From assembly GCF_008000995.1 (NCBI RefSeq), contig NZ_CP042828.1, forward strand, positions 1,488,001-1,552,000: a stretch of 64,000 nt of DNA, given 5' to 3'. Shown here in pieces: positions 27,452 to 35,496 of the stretch (its first letter is position 1; each line of letters opens with the position of its first letter). The notes beneath the pieces are model-generated. The model was not told where the DNA came from, did not search any database, and saw nothing but the letters and a program-made list of their open reading frames with translations. Both the position numbers and the translations under genes were made by a program. The stretch is from Ruania zhangjianzhongii. Its GTDB lineage: Bacteria; Actinomycetota; Actinomycetes; Actinomycetales; Beutenbergiaceae.

Positions 27452-27784
27452 ATGCTCGATCAGCGATGGATCTTCCACGACGACGTTCCGACGACCGCGG
27501 CTGGGGAGGGCGTCACCCGCCGGGTGCTGGCCTACGACAGCGAGGTGATGTGCGTGGAGAACACCTTCGCGGCGGACGCTGTCGGCCCGCTGCACCACCA
27601 CCCGCACACCCAGATCACCTATGTGGTCAGCGGAGTGTTCGAGTTCGAGATCGACGGAGTGGTCAAGACGGTCCGCGCCGGGGACTCGATGCTGAAGTCC
27701 AGCAACGTCCCGCACGGCTGTGTGTGCCGTGAGGCCGGTGTGCTGCTGGATCTGTTCACGCCGATGCGCGAGGACTTCGTCTGA
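27452..27784 (+). CDS. Small cupin-domain protein
   Basis: 110 residues behind GGGTGAGGA. One cupin barrel: PLHHHPHTQITYVVSGVFEFEIDG (first motif, several His ligands) and SNVPHGCVCREAGVLLDLF (second motif with His). Such single-domain cupins include dioxygenases, isomerases and KdgF-like sugar enzymes; nothing here decides between them. The next gene follows on the same strand after about 90 bp. Confidence 0.85.
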   Translation: MLDQRWIFHDDVPTTAAGEGVTRRVLAYDSEVMCVENTFAADAVGPLHHHPHTQITYVVSGVFEFEIDGVVKTVRAGDSMLKSSNVPHGCVCREAGVLLDLFTPMREDFV

Positions 27785-27875
27785 GCCGACGGCCCTCCGG
27801 CGGGAATGTCTACTGTCACGGCGCGGTTGTGCCGGACGAGAAGAGCACCGAGCTGAAAGCCGAGGAGCCACAAGA

Positions 27876-28529
27876 GTGAGCACGCAGACCGAGATCCCCG
27901 ACACCGGTACCGAAGAGCAGTCCACGGATGTGGCGGACTTCTGGTTTGACCCCGCCTGCCCGTGGGCTTGGATGACCTCCCGCTGGATCACCGAGGTGGA
28001 GAAGGTCCGCGATATCACCGTGCGTTGGCACATCATGAGCCTGTCCGTGCTGAACGAGGGGCGCGAGGAGCTCGATGCCGGCTACCGGGAGATGCTCGGC
28101 AAGGCGATCGGCCCGGTCCGGGTGATCAACGCCGCCCGCCAGCTGCACGGCGAGCAGTGGGTCAAGCCGCTCTACGACGCGATCGGCACCCGGTTCCACC
28201 CCGGTGGTCGGGGCGAGGACCGGCACGCCGTGCTGGTGGAGGCGCTCGACGAGGTCGGTCTGCCGGCAGAGCTGATCCGGTATGCCGAGACCGACGAGCT
28301 GGACGAGTCGCTGCGCGCCTCGCACGCGAAGGGCATCTCGCTGGTCGGCGAGGATGTCGGTACGCCGGTGGTGGCGTTCAATGGCACGGCGTTCTTCGGC
28401 CCGGTGATCACCCCCGCACCGAAGGGTGAGGAAGCCGGTCGGCTCTGGGACGGGGTGGTGGCGGTGGCGGCCTATCCGGGCTTCTACGAGCTCAAGCGCA
28501 CCCGGTCTCAGGGACCGATCTTCGACTGA
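27876..28529 (+). CDS. DsbA-family protein, mycothiol-dependent nitroreductase (Rv2466c) type
   Basis: 217 residues from GTG 27876. ADFWFDPACPWAWMTSRWI at ~18-36 is the thioredoxin-fold active-site region of the Rv2466c group, but the second Cys of CPxC is Ala (CPWA), so only a monothiol mechanism is possible. The C-terminal GTPVVAFNGTAFFGPVI strand carries the cis-Pro. Rv2466c uses mycothiol to reduce mycoredoxin-type substrates and nitro-drugs; that activity is inferred here. Confidence 0.85.
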   Translation: MSTQTEIPDTGTEEQSTDVADFWFDPACPWAWMTSRWITEVEKVRDITVRWHIMSLSVLNEGREELDAGYREMLGKAIGPVRVINAARQLHGEQWVKPLYDAIGTRFHPGGRGEDRHAVLVEALDEVGLPAELIRYAETDELDESLRASHAKGISLVGEDVGTPVVAFNGTAFFGPVITPAPKGEEAGRLWDGVVAVAAYPGFYELKRTRSQGPIFD

Positions 28530-28547
28530 GCCGAGACGCTCGAGCGT

Positions 28548-29510
28548 TCACCGCCCCGCCAGCGCCTTGGCCACGGTCACCAGCCGGGTGACCTGCATCC
28601 GGTCGACCTCGGCTGCCTCGAGCTCCCAGAGTGCGTCTCGGACCAGGCGTAGGTGGGCGAGCGCCCGCGCGCGGTCGAGATCCACCCCGGTCACGTCCGC
28701 GAGGGTCTCCAGACGCCGTCGCACCGCCTGGCGCAGGTTGGTGGCGCGCTCCAGGGCAGGCCAGGTGTTCAGCAGCACGGGCTGGAACGCCCAGCCGGGC
28801 TCAGCGGCGAGCACCGAGGCGTCGATGGCCACCCACTCGCCAGGGTCCGGGCGCCAGAGCACATTGCCGTGGTGCAGGTCGGTGTGCGTCAGCCGGGCAT
28901 CAAGGCCGTTGTCGGTGAGCAGGTCGGAGGCCAGCGCCCGCGCCTCCTCGAGCATCCGCCTGGGGAAGGCGACGGCGTTGCTTGCCGGGGCGAGCGCGAC
29001 GTCCAGGTCTGTGCGGAGCTCGCGCAGGTGGTCACTGAGCGTGTCCGCCCAGGGCGGTGCGGACCGGTCCAGCGCGGTGATCAGGACCCCGAGGTCCTCG
29101 GTGGCGGTGAGCTCACCGAGTGCGGAGCCGGCTGCCTCCTGCTCCAGGGTGCGGTCGGCATCCAGGCGCTCCAGCAGCATCGCCCAGCGGGCCGGGTCGG
29201 CGGCGAGCAGCCGCACAGCGCTGCGCCCGTTCCACAGTTGCAGCGCCCGGTGCTCATCCCGGCCCTCGGTGTGCGGCCAGACGATCTTGGCCACGGCCCG
29301 CCCGCGCGGGGAGCGCACCGGCAGCACCAGGGCGGAGTAGCCGTGCCGCGGGGGCCCGTCGAGCTCCAGGTCCCACTCCTGCAGCACAGCAGAGGCGAGT
29401 GCCGGCAGCCGGTCCAGCCAGTCCGCGCCGGTGGGCATCCCCGGGTCCGGTACATGCCTGGACACCAGGCGGACCAGTTCGTCCGGGATGATCACGTCGG
29501 CGGAGGGCAC
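28548..29510 (-). CDS. Aminoglycoside/hydroxyurea phosphotransferase family protein
   Basis: 320 residues from GTG 29510. ALVLPVRSPRGRAVAKIVWPH holds the nucleotide-binding Lys, LTHTDLHHGNVLW is the catalytic H-x-D-x5-N loop and AIDASVLAAEPGWAFQPVLL replaces the DxD metal-binding strand. It matches the APH(6)/hydroxyurea-kinase family, which includes streptomycin 6-kinase. Resistance cannot be concluded: many chromosomal members are small-molecule kinases of unknown substrate. Confidence 0.85.
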   Translation of the reverse strand: MPSADVIIPDELVRLVSRHVPDPGMPTGADWLDRLPALASAVLQEWDLELDGPPRHGYSALVLPVRSPRGRAVAKIVWPHTEGRDEHRALQLWNGRSAVRLLAADPARWAMLLERLDADRTLEQEAAGSALGELTATEDLGVLITALDRSAPPWADTLSDHLRELRTDLDVALAPASNAVAFPRRMLEEARALASDLLTDNGLDARLTHTDLHHGNVLWRPDPGEWVAIDASVLAAEPGWAFQPVLLNTWPALERATNLRQAVRRRLETLADVTGVDLDRARALAHLRLVRDALWELEAAEVDRMQVTRLVTVAKALAGR

Positions 29511-29600
29511 CCGTCTTGCCTATCACCTCCGTCCCGGTTGGGAGCGCAGCGGCCGCTACCGTTAGAGTGACATGCTGATCGGCGCACGAACGGAGGAGAC

Positions 29601-30176
29601 ATGGCCAAGCGCGGCGCAGTGGGTCCCGCAGCGATCACCCTCATCGTGATCGACGTGCTGCTCATCGCCGCACTCGTGGTGATCATGGTCACTTGGCCAG
29701 ATACCTCCGGCGCCGAGGAGGAACCCACCTCCTCCGCCAGTGCCTCGTCAGACGCGTCCGGTGCCGGCGGCAGCGGAGACGGGGAGGAGACCACCCAGGC
29801 CGATGCGGTCGAGGTGCCCGAGGGTGCCCGGGATGTGGCTGGGTTCGTGATGCCCAGCGGAAACATCTGGTGCGAGCTCGCCGAGCAGGACACCCAGTGC
29901 GTGATCGAGAACTTCAACTATTCCCCTCCCTCGATCGAGGACTGCGGCGACGACGTTGCCGGACACGTCTGGCAGGTCACCGCCGAGGAGGCCGGACCTG
30001 CCTGCCCCGGTGATGAGGTCCCCGAACCTTCTCAGGAGCTCACCGAGCTCGACTATGGCGAGGCCACCACTGTCGGTGACTTCCTCTGCGAAAGCACCGA
30101 GGAAGGCGTCACCTGCCGCTCGGTCTCCACCGGGCATGGCTTCGAGATCGCCCGGGAGGGCACCCGCAGCTTCTGA
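29601..30176 (+). CDS. Membrane-anchored protein with extracytoplasmic Cys-rich domain (DUF6636-like)
   Basis: 191 residues behind GGAGGAG. One membrane helix (about residues 9-31, ITLIVIDVLLIAALVVIMV) is followed by a low-complexity Ser/Glu/Gly linker to ~75 and a secreted domain beginning FVMPSGNIWCELAE. The PSGNIxC motif and four further Cys suggest disulfides, as in actinobacterial DUF6636 proteins. Function unknown; it is divergent from the kinase-like gene. Confidence 0.7.
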   Translation: MAKRGAVGPAAITLIVIDVLLIAALVVIMVTWPDTSGAEEEPTSSASASSDASGAGGSGDGEETTQADAVEVPEGARDVAGFVMPSGNIWCELAEQDTQCVIENFNYSPPSIEDCGDDVAGHVWQVTAEEAGPACPGDEVPEPSQELTELDYGEATTVGDFLCESTEEGVTCRSVSTGHGFEIAREGTRSF

Positions 30177-30290
30177 CCAACGTCCAGAATCCGAGACGAT
30201 CCGCTGCTCGTCCCGGCCGGATCGCCGGCGCTGTTGTGATGGTGCTACTCACCCGCACCAGGCGGGTACCAGCACCCGAGCGAGCAGACC

Positions 30291-30689
30291 ATGACTCTTA
30301 CCACCGGAACCACCTGGGACCTCGTCCTCAGTGCGCCCACCCGGCGCAGCACTCGGGCCGGTGGGTGTGGGATGAGCCCGCGGGCGCTGTACCAGGAGCT
30401 GCTCTACGACCGGGTGCGGGTGGTGGACCTGCGCACCAGCGCTGAGCGATCGGCGGGCGTGCTGCACCCGGACTTTCCCCTGGACGTGGTGCACCCGGCC
30501 GAGCTGGTCGCACACCTGGTGAACACTCCTGCTCTGCAGCCGGTGGTGCTGCTCAGCCAGGACGGCACCGCCGCCGCTGCTGCGGCGGACCAGCTCCGCA
30601 CGCTCGGTCTTGCCCAGGTGGGCTACGCCGACGGCGGTTACCGGGCGTGGGCCGAGGCCGGTCTCCCAGTTCTCGGCCACACCGGCTGA
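30291..30689 (+). CDS. Rhodanese-like domain protein lacking the active-site cysteine
   Basis: 132 residues. VRVVDLRTSAERSAGVL and the final GYADGGYRAWAEAGLPV match rhodanese domains. The active-site loop reads VVLLSQDGTAAA, so the sulfur-carrying Cys is replaced by Ser and sulfurtransferase activity is unlikely. A binding or regulatory role is possible. Its stop lies in a short repeated segment followed by a terminator hairpin. Confidence 0.75.
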   Translation: MTLTTGTTWDLVLSAPTRRSTRAGGCGMSPRALYQELLYDRVRVVDLRTSAERSAGVLHPDFPLDVVHPAELVAHLVNTPALQPVVLLSQDGTAAAAAADQLRTLGLAQVGYADGGYRAWAEAGLPVLGHTG

Positions 30690-30731
30690 GCGAATCGACC
30701 TCGACACCGGCTGAGCGGGTCCAGACCCGTA

Positions 30732-30765
30732 CCGGCTGAGCGCAGCACCGGCCGTGCTCAGCCGG
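30732..30765. terminator. Bidirectional terminator hairpin
   Basis: CCGGCTGAGC (30732-30741) and GCTCAGCCGG (30756-30765) are perfect complements in the short gap between the convergent rhodanese-like and M13 peptidase genes. The 5' arm is one of three ACCGGCTGAGCG copies spaced 25 bp apart. Confidence 0.6.
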
Positions 30766-30777
30766 GCCGGCAGGTGC

Positions 30778-32829
30778 TCACCAGATCTGCACCCGCTCCT
30801 CGGGCGGGAGGTAGAGCCCGTCTCCGGGCTGGACGTCGAAAGCGGTGTAGAACTCGTCCAGGTTCCGCACCACCGCATTGCACCGGATCTCGTCCGGGGC
30901 GTGCGGGTCGATCGCCAGCAGGCGGAGCATCTCCTTGTCCCGGACCTTGGTGCGCCAGGCGCGGGCCCAGCCCACGAACAGCCGCTGCATGTCGGTGAGT
31001 CCGTCGATCACCTCGGCCTCGCGGCCGGAGCGGGCCAGCGCGATCCGATAGGCCTTGATCGCGATTCCCAGGCCGCCGATGTCGCCGATGTTCTCCCCGA
31101 CCGTCAGCGCGCCGTTCACCTGCTGGGCATCGTCGAGCTGTGCTGGGGAGATCTGGTCGAACTGGGCGATCAACGCCTGGGTGCGCTGGTCGAACTCGGC
31201 CCGGTCGGACTCGGTCCACCAGTCGTGCAGCCGGCCCGCGCCGTCGTAACGGCTGCCCTGATCGTCGAACCCGTGCCCGATCTCGTGTCCGATCACGGCC
31301 CCGATCGCCCCGTAGTTGGTGGCGTCATCAGCCTCGACGTCGAAGAACGGCGGCTGCAGGATCGCCGCGGGAAAGACGATCTCGTTCATCGTCGGGTTGT
31401 AGTACGCGTTCACCGTCTGCGGTGTCATGAACCACTCGTCGCGGTCGATCGGTCCGCCGAGCTTGCCCAGCTCGTAGTCCGTGTCGAACGCGTGCGCGGC
31501 GCGGACGTTCCCGAGCAGGTCGTCAGCGCGCACCCGCAGTGCGGAGTAGTCCCGCCACTTCACCGGGTAGCCGATCTTCGGCGTGAAGGCCTCGAGCTTG
31601 GTCAGGGCCAGCTCCTGAGTGGCCGGGCTCATCCAGTCCAGGTCCGTGATGGATTGCCGGTAGGCCTCGATCAGGTCGGCGACCAACACATCCATCGCGT
31701 CCTTGTGCGACGGCGGGAAGTGCCGGGAGACATACAGCTTGCCGACCGCTTCGCCGAGCACCCCCTGCACCAGGGAGACGGCACGCTTCCACCGCTCGCG
31801 GATCTGCTGCGCTCCGGTCATCGTGCGGCCGACGAAGTCGAAGTTCTCCGCCACCACGGATTCGGTCAGGTACGGCGCACGGGCGCGGACCACTCGCCAG
31901 CTGAGCCACAGCTTCCAGTCCGCCAGGTCACCGTCGGCCCACAGCGTGCCGAAGCCGGTGAGGAACTCCGGCTGCCGCACCACCACCTCGGCCAGGGCGC
32001 CGGCGTCACCGAGTGCGGTGGTCCACGCGTCCCAGTCGAAGCCGGGAGCGTGTGCGCGCAACGCCTCCGCGGTCATCGGGTTGTGGGTGGCCTGGGCGTC
32101 GCGGCTGCGCACGTTGTCCCAGTGGTGGCCGGCGAGCCGGGTCTCCAGGGTCATGATCCGCTCGGCCGCGTCGGCGGCCTCGGCGCCGGTGACCACACCG
32201 GCCAGGGTGAGCATCCGGGCGAGGTGCGGGGGATAGGCCTCGCGCACTCCCGCGTGTGCCTCATCGGTGTAGTAGGCCTCGTCCGGCAGGCCGAGCCCGG
32301 ACTGCTCCAGGTACACCCGGTACCGGGTCGGGTCGGCGGCGTCGACGTCCACGAACGGGGCGATCACCCCACCCACTCCACTGCGCTGCAGTGCTCCCAG
32401 CACTGCCGCGAGCTCGCTGTGGTCGGCCGCGGCCCGCACCAGGCTGAGCTCCAGATCGAGCGGTTCGGTGCCGAGCGCCTCAACCTTCTCGGTGTCCATG
32501 AACGAGGCGTACACGGCGGCGATCTTCGCGGCCTCGGCGCCGGCCGGGTCGTCAGCGGGTACCGCGGCTGCTTCGGTGATCAGGTCGCGCACGTCCTTCT
32601 CCGCCTGGTCGTGGAGCTGGTGGAGGGTGCCGTCCCGGCCGCGGTCGGCCGGGATCTCGTGAGTCGCCAGCCAGGTGCCGTTGACGTGCCGGAACAGGTC
32701 GTCCTGCGCCCGTACGGTGGGATCCATCGCGGCGCGGTCGGCCGCGGCTCGGTCGGCCGCTGTCAGCCGGTCGGTGGGCTCGCTCGGCACATGCGGGGTG
32801 GGATCGGCAGCGGAGGTCTCGGTGCTCAT
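30778..32829 (-). CDS. pepO: M13 family zinc metallopeptidase (neprilysin/PepO type)
   Basis: 683 residues from ATG 32829. Zinc site VIGHEIGHGFDDQG and the third ligand in LTVGENIGDIGG are intact, with NAYYNPTMNEIVFPAAIL (substrate-binding) preceding. No signal peptide or N-terminal helix is visible, so unlike eukaryotic neprilysins it is probably cytosolic, as in many actinobacteria. It degrades oligopeptides. It is divergent from rpiB. Confidence 0.94.
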   Translation of the reverse strand: MSTETSAADPTPHVPSEPTDRLTAADRAAADRAAMDPTVRAQDDLFRHVNGTWLATHEIPADRGRDGTLHQLHDQAEKDVRDLITEAAAVPADDPAGAEAAKIAAVYASFMDTEKVEALGTEPLDLELSLVRAAADHSELAAVLGALQRSGVGGVIAPFVDVDAADPTRYRVYLEQSGLGLPDEAYYTDEAHAGVREAYPPHLARMLTLAGVVTGAEAADAAERIMTLETRLAGHHWDNVRSRDAQATHNPMTAEALRAHAPGFDWDAWTTALGDAGALAEVVVRQPEFLTGFGTLWADGDLADWKLWLSWRVVRARAPYLTESVVAENFDFVGRTMTGAQQIRERWKRAVSLVQGVLGEAVGKLYVSRHFPPSHKDAMDVLVADLIEAYRQSITDLDWMSPATQELALTKLEAFTPKIGYPVKWRDYSALRVRADDLLGNVRAAHAFDTDYELGKLGGPIDRDEWFMTPQTVNAYYNPTMNEIVFPAAILQPPFFDVEADDATNYGAIGAVIGHEIGHGFDDQGSRYDGAGRLHDWWTESDRAEFDQRTQALIAQFDQISPAQLDDAQQVNGALTVGENIGDIGGLGIAIKAYRIALARSGREAEVIDGLTDMQRLFVGWARAWRTKVRDKEMLRLLAIDPHAPDEIRCNAVVRNLDEFYTAFDVQPGDGLYLPPEERVQIW

Positions 32830-32909
32830 CCCTCGAACATACCTGCGCACCGCTGCCCGATCGCCCACGCGGGGCCGCGCCTCACCGGCCGGTGCGGCAG
32901 AATGTCGCT

Positions 32910-33359
32910 ATGCGCATCCACATCGCCGCCGACCACGCCGGGTACGAGCTCAAGGCCATCCTGATCGAGCACCTGCGCAGCGAGGGGCACGACGTGCACG
33001 ATCACGGCGCCCTGGTCTACGACGCCCAGGACGACTATCCGCCGGTGTGCTTCGCCGCCGGGGAGGCGGTGGTCGCCGATCCGGGCTCGCTCGGTGTGGT
33101 GATCGGCGGCAGCGGAAACGGTGAGCAGATCGCGGCGAACAAGGTGCGCGGGGTACGCGCGGCGCTGGCCTGGAACACCGAGACCGCGCAGCTGGGACGC
33201 CAGCACAACGATGCCAACGTGGTGGCGATCGGTGCCCGCCAGCACACCACCGAGGAGTCGGTGCAGATCGTCTCGGCGTTCGTGGCCGAAGCGTTCTCCG
33301 GTGATCCCCGCCACCAGCGGCGGATCGACCTGGTCAGCGAGTACGAGTCCGGTCGCTGA
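32910..33359 (+). CDS. rpiB: Ribose-5-phosphate isomerase B
   Basis: 149 residues from ATG 32910. IHIAADHAGYELKAIL, VVIGGSGNGEQIAANKVRGVRA (Ser where many RpiB enzymes carry the catalytic Cys/Thr region) and LGRQHNDANVVAIGARQ identify it. It interconverts ribose-5-P and ribulose-5-P. Its 3' end overlaps the convergent membrane-protein gene by 26 bp. Confidence 0.94.
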   Translation: MRIHIAADHAGYELKAILIEHLRSEGHDVHDHGALVYDAQDDYPPVCFAAGEAVVADPGSLGVVIGGSGNGEQIAANKVRGVRAALAWNTETAQLGRQHNDANVVAIGARQHTTEESVQIVSAFVAEAFSGDPRHQRRIDLVSEYESGR

Positions 33360-34068
33360 GCAATCGCCGGGTGCCCGCCACCAGCGCCAGGTGCAGCGGC
33401 ACCAGTACCACCGCGACCGCGGGCAGTAGCCAGCACAGCGCCACCCAGAGTCCCATGATCAGCGCCGTGGCCACCACGGTGACCAGCTGACGCCATTCGT
33501 CGCTGTGCTCGCGTTCCCGCACGGCCGAGGCCCGGGACACCTCGCCGGCCCTGCTGTCGGCTGCGAGCAGCCCACGCAGCCGTAGCGCTCGGACCACATC
33601 GGCAGCAGCGGAGCCGGCCAGCCACCCGGTGGCTGCCGCCACCGCCACCGCCACGATGGACCCATCGGCCCAGGCGCGGCCGGCCAGGGCGACCAGCAGG
33701 GCCAGCACCGGGGTCAGCGCCGCCCCGGTGAGCACCGAGACGGTCACCAGACGACGTTCGGTGGCAGTGCGGGGGGCGTTGCCGTCGCGCCGAGCCAGGT
33801 CCGCGGAGGCGACCAGCAGGCCCACCGCGGTGGCGATCAGCCATGCCAGCAGACCCGCCCCGACCCAGGTGAGACCCGCCGTCGCCGGCAGCAGGAGTCC
33901 CACGGTGACGACTGCGAGCAGGACCAGCGCCGCCCGCAGTCCGGAGACCACGGCGAGCCGGGACCGGTAGCCACGCACCACGGCGCGTTCGTCCACATGG
34001 TCGTGCTCGTGGGTGGCCTCGCAGTGTGGGCAGATGTACGGCTCTGCGGGCGCGGGTGTCTCGCTCAT
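33334..34068 (-). CDS. Polytopic membrane protein with N-terminal CxxC/His motif
   Basis: 244 residues from ATG 34068 (ATG 34083 possible). YICPHCEATHEHDHVDE near the N-terminus could hold a metal; then six hydrophobic segments follow in three pairs, with a charged cytosolic loop (DSRAGEVSRASAVREREHSDEW shortened) before the last pair. No family recognised. It is divergent from the alkyltransferase-like gene, with only ~20 bp between starts. Confidence 0.65.
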   Translation of the reverse strand: MSETPAPAEPYICPHCEATHEHDHVDERAVVRGYRSRLAVVSGLRAALVLLAVVTVGLLLPATAGLTWVGAGLLAWLIATAVGLLVASADLARRDGNAPRTATERRLVTVSVLTGAALTPVLALLVALAGRAWADGSIVAVAVAAATGWLAGSAAADVVRALRLRGLLAADSRAGEVSRASAVREREHSDEWRQLVTVVATALIMGLWVALCWLLPAVAVVLVPLHLALVAGTRRLLSDRTRTR

Positions 34069-34089
34069 CTCATAGGCGATCATAGGCAG

Positions 34090-34458
34090 GTGCGCGAGGT
34101 GGCTGAGGACTATGTGGAGGCGGTGCTGGACCTGGTGTGTGCCATCCCACCCGGGCGGGCGAGCACCTACGGCGTGATCGCCGAGACCATTCGGGAGGCG
34201 ACTGGACGTGGTGGGCCCCGGGTGGTCGGGATGGTGATGTCTCGCTACGGCGGCGAGACTCCCTGGTGGCGGCTGGTCAATGCGCGCGGCGACCTGCCGG
34301 ACGACAAGCGCGACCGGGCACTGCCCCGGTGGCGCGAGGAGGGGATCCCCCTCATCCGGACCGACCCGCCGCGGGTGGACCTGCGGCGAGCCGGTTGGGA
34401 ACCGGGGGAGGAGCCGGAGGACGGTGGCGCTACCGCCACCGTCGACCGAGCCACCTGA
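34090..34458 (+). CDS. Alkyltransferase-like (ATL) DNA-binding protein
   Basis: 122 residues; GTG 34090 chosen, GTG 34099 possible. It has the MGMT DNA-binding fold: VLDLVCAIPPGRASTYGVIA (wing/arginine finger) and VVGMVMSRYGGETPWWRLVN. The PCHR alkyl-acceptor motif is PWWR, so Cys is replaced by Trp: the hallmark of ATL proteins, which bind O6-alkylguanine and hand it to nucleotide excision repair instead of reversing it. The stop lies in a tandem repeat. Confidence 0.88.
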   Translation: MREVAEDYVEAVLDLVCAIPPGRASTYGVIAETIREATGRGGPRVVGMVMSRYGGETPWWRLVNARGDLPDDKRDRALPRWREEGIPLIRTDPPRVDLRRAGWEPGEEPEDGGATATVDRAT

Positions 34459-34547
34459 CCCGGGCGAGCGCAACTCACCTGACCCAGGCGAGCGCAACTC
34501 ACCTGACCCAGGCGAGCGCAACTCACCCGACCCAGGCGAGCGCAACC
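34452..34547. repeat. 24-bp tandem repeat, four copies, beginning at the ATL stop
   Basis: Unit CACCTGACCCAGGCGAGCGC+AACT is repeated at 34452, 34476, 34500 and 34524 with one or two substitutions per copy. The first unit includes the ATL stop TGA; units 2 and 3 repeat it in frame, unit 4 reads CCGACC and has lost it. Confidence 0.9.
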
Positions 34548-34571
34548 GGGGCGCACCCGCCTGGACCGACG

Positions 34572-34928
34572 TCAGGTGGCGGTGAGCGGCCGCGGGTCGA
34601 ACGTCACCCGGATGCGGGTGATCAGACCATCCTCGACGCGGCTCCAGTTCACCGTCGGGATCGGCGGAGTGTGATCGGTGATCAGGTCGAACCAGGTCAT
34701 CGCGTCGACGCCCTCGACCACCCGGGCATGCAGCACCAGGTCGGTCATGATCGAGGTGGCCATACCGCGAAGCCCGGCCACGCACTCCTCCACCCCGGAC
34801 GCGGTGCCCATCACCCCGGCGAACTCGACACCGGGGGCGAGCACCGTGCGTAGTCGCTCGAAGTCGCGGCCGCGCCAGGCGTCGAAGTAGGTGGCGACGG
34901 TGGCCCGGGTGGTCTCAGTCCGGTTCAC
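34572..34928 (-). CDS. SnoaL/NTF2-like protein
   Basis: 118 residues with a single NTF2-like alpha+beta barrel (TVATYFDAWRGRDFERLRTVL; VNWSRVEDGLITRIRVTFD). GTG start overlaps the stop of the upstream AhpD-like gene (GTGA), so they are co-translated. The family includes ketosteroid isomerase-like enzymes and binding proteins; no catalytic residues are assigned. Confidence 0.8.
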   Translation of the reverse strand: MNRTETTRATVATYFDAWRGRDFERLRTVLAPGVEFAGVMGTASGVEECVAGLRGMATSIMTDLVLHARVVEGVDAMTWFDLITDHTPPIPTVNWSRVEDGLITRIRVTFDPRPLTAT

Positions 34929-35401
34929 AGCGCCGGCGTCCAGGCTCGGGTGGAGACACCGACGGCGTTCCAGGCGTTGATCGCGACGTTCAGGCTGACC
35001 AGGGCGCTGAGCTCGGCCGGTGTGAGGTGCGTGGCAGCGTCCTGCCAGACCGCCTGGGGGACGTGGGTCTCGCTGAGCCGGGTGATGCTGTCCGTGAGCG
35101 CGAGCGCCGCCCGCTCCCGGGCGGTGAAGAATGGCGACTCCCGCCAGAGGCTGACTGCAGCGATGCGTCCGGCCGGCTCGCCGGCAGCGGCCGCGTCGCG
35201 GGTGTGCTCGTCGACGCAGTACGCGCAGCCGTTGAGCTGTGACGCTCGGATCCGGACGAGCTCTCGAAGGCCAGGTTCGATCCCGGCTTCGTCGAGCTCG
35301 TGAGTGGCTGCGGCGTCGAGAGTCGTCAATGCACGAGAGAACGTGGGTGCTGTGGTGTCGATGTCCAGCCGGGTGAGGATGTCGACGGTCGTCGTGGTCA
35401 T
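34925..35401 (-). CDS. Carboxymuconolactone decarboxylase/AhpD-family protein
   Basis: 158 residues. The AhpD motif RIRASQLNGCAYCVDEHTRDA supplies the CxxC and nearby His/Glu used in alkylhydroperoxidase-type reduction. It heads a two-gene operon with the NTF2-like gene and is divergent from a LysR regulator, which probably controls it (inference from arrangement). Confidence 0.9.
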   Translation of the reverse strand: MTTTTVDILTRLDIDTTAPTFSRALTTLDAAATHELDEAGIEPGLRELVRIRASQLNGCAYCVDEHTRDAAAAGEPAGRIAAVSLWRESPFFTARERAALALTDSITRLSETHVPQAVWQDAATHLTPAELSALVSLNVAINAWNAVGVSTRAWTPAL

Positions 35402-35496
35402 CAGCAGTTCCTTTTCTGTGGGGATGCCACCAGCCTCACGCGCATCGGACCTATCTGTCCAACATCAGAAACCGATCAGAAGTATCATTGGTAGAT

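Noticed and set aside
28548-29510. Streptomycin resistance gene
   Set aside because: The family match is real, but the chromosomal setting and divergent DxD region do not support a resistance claim.
30754-32964. 736-codon open frame antisense to the M13 peptidase
   Set aside because: The opposite strand carries HEIGH and GENIGD zinc motifs; this frame has none.
34452-34547. Regularly spaced repeats considered as a mini-CRISPR
   Set aside because: Units are contiguous with no spacers and no cas genes are present; it is a plain tandem repeat.
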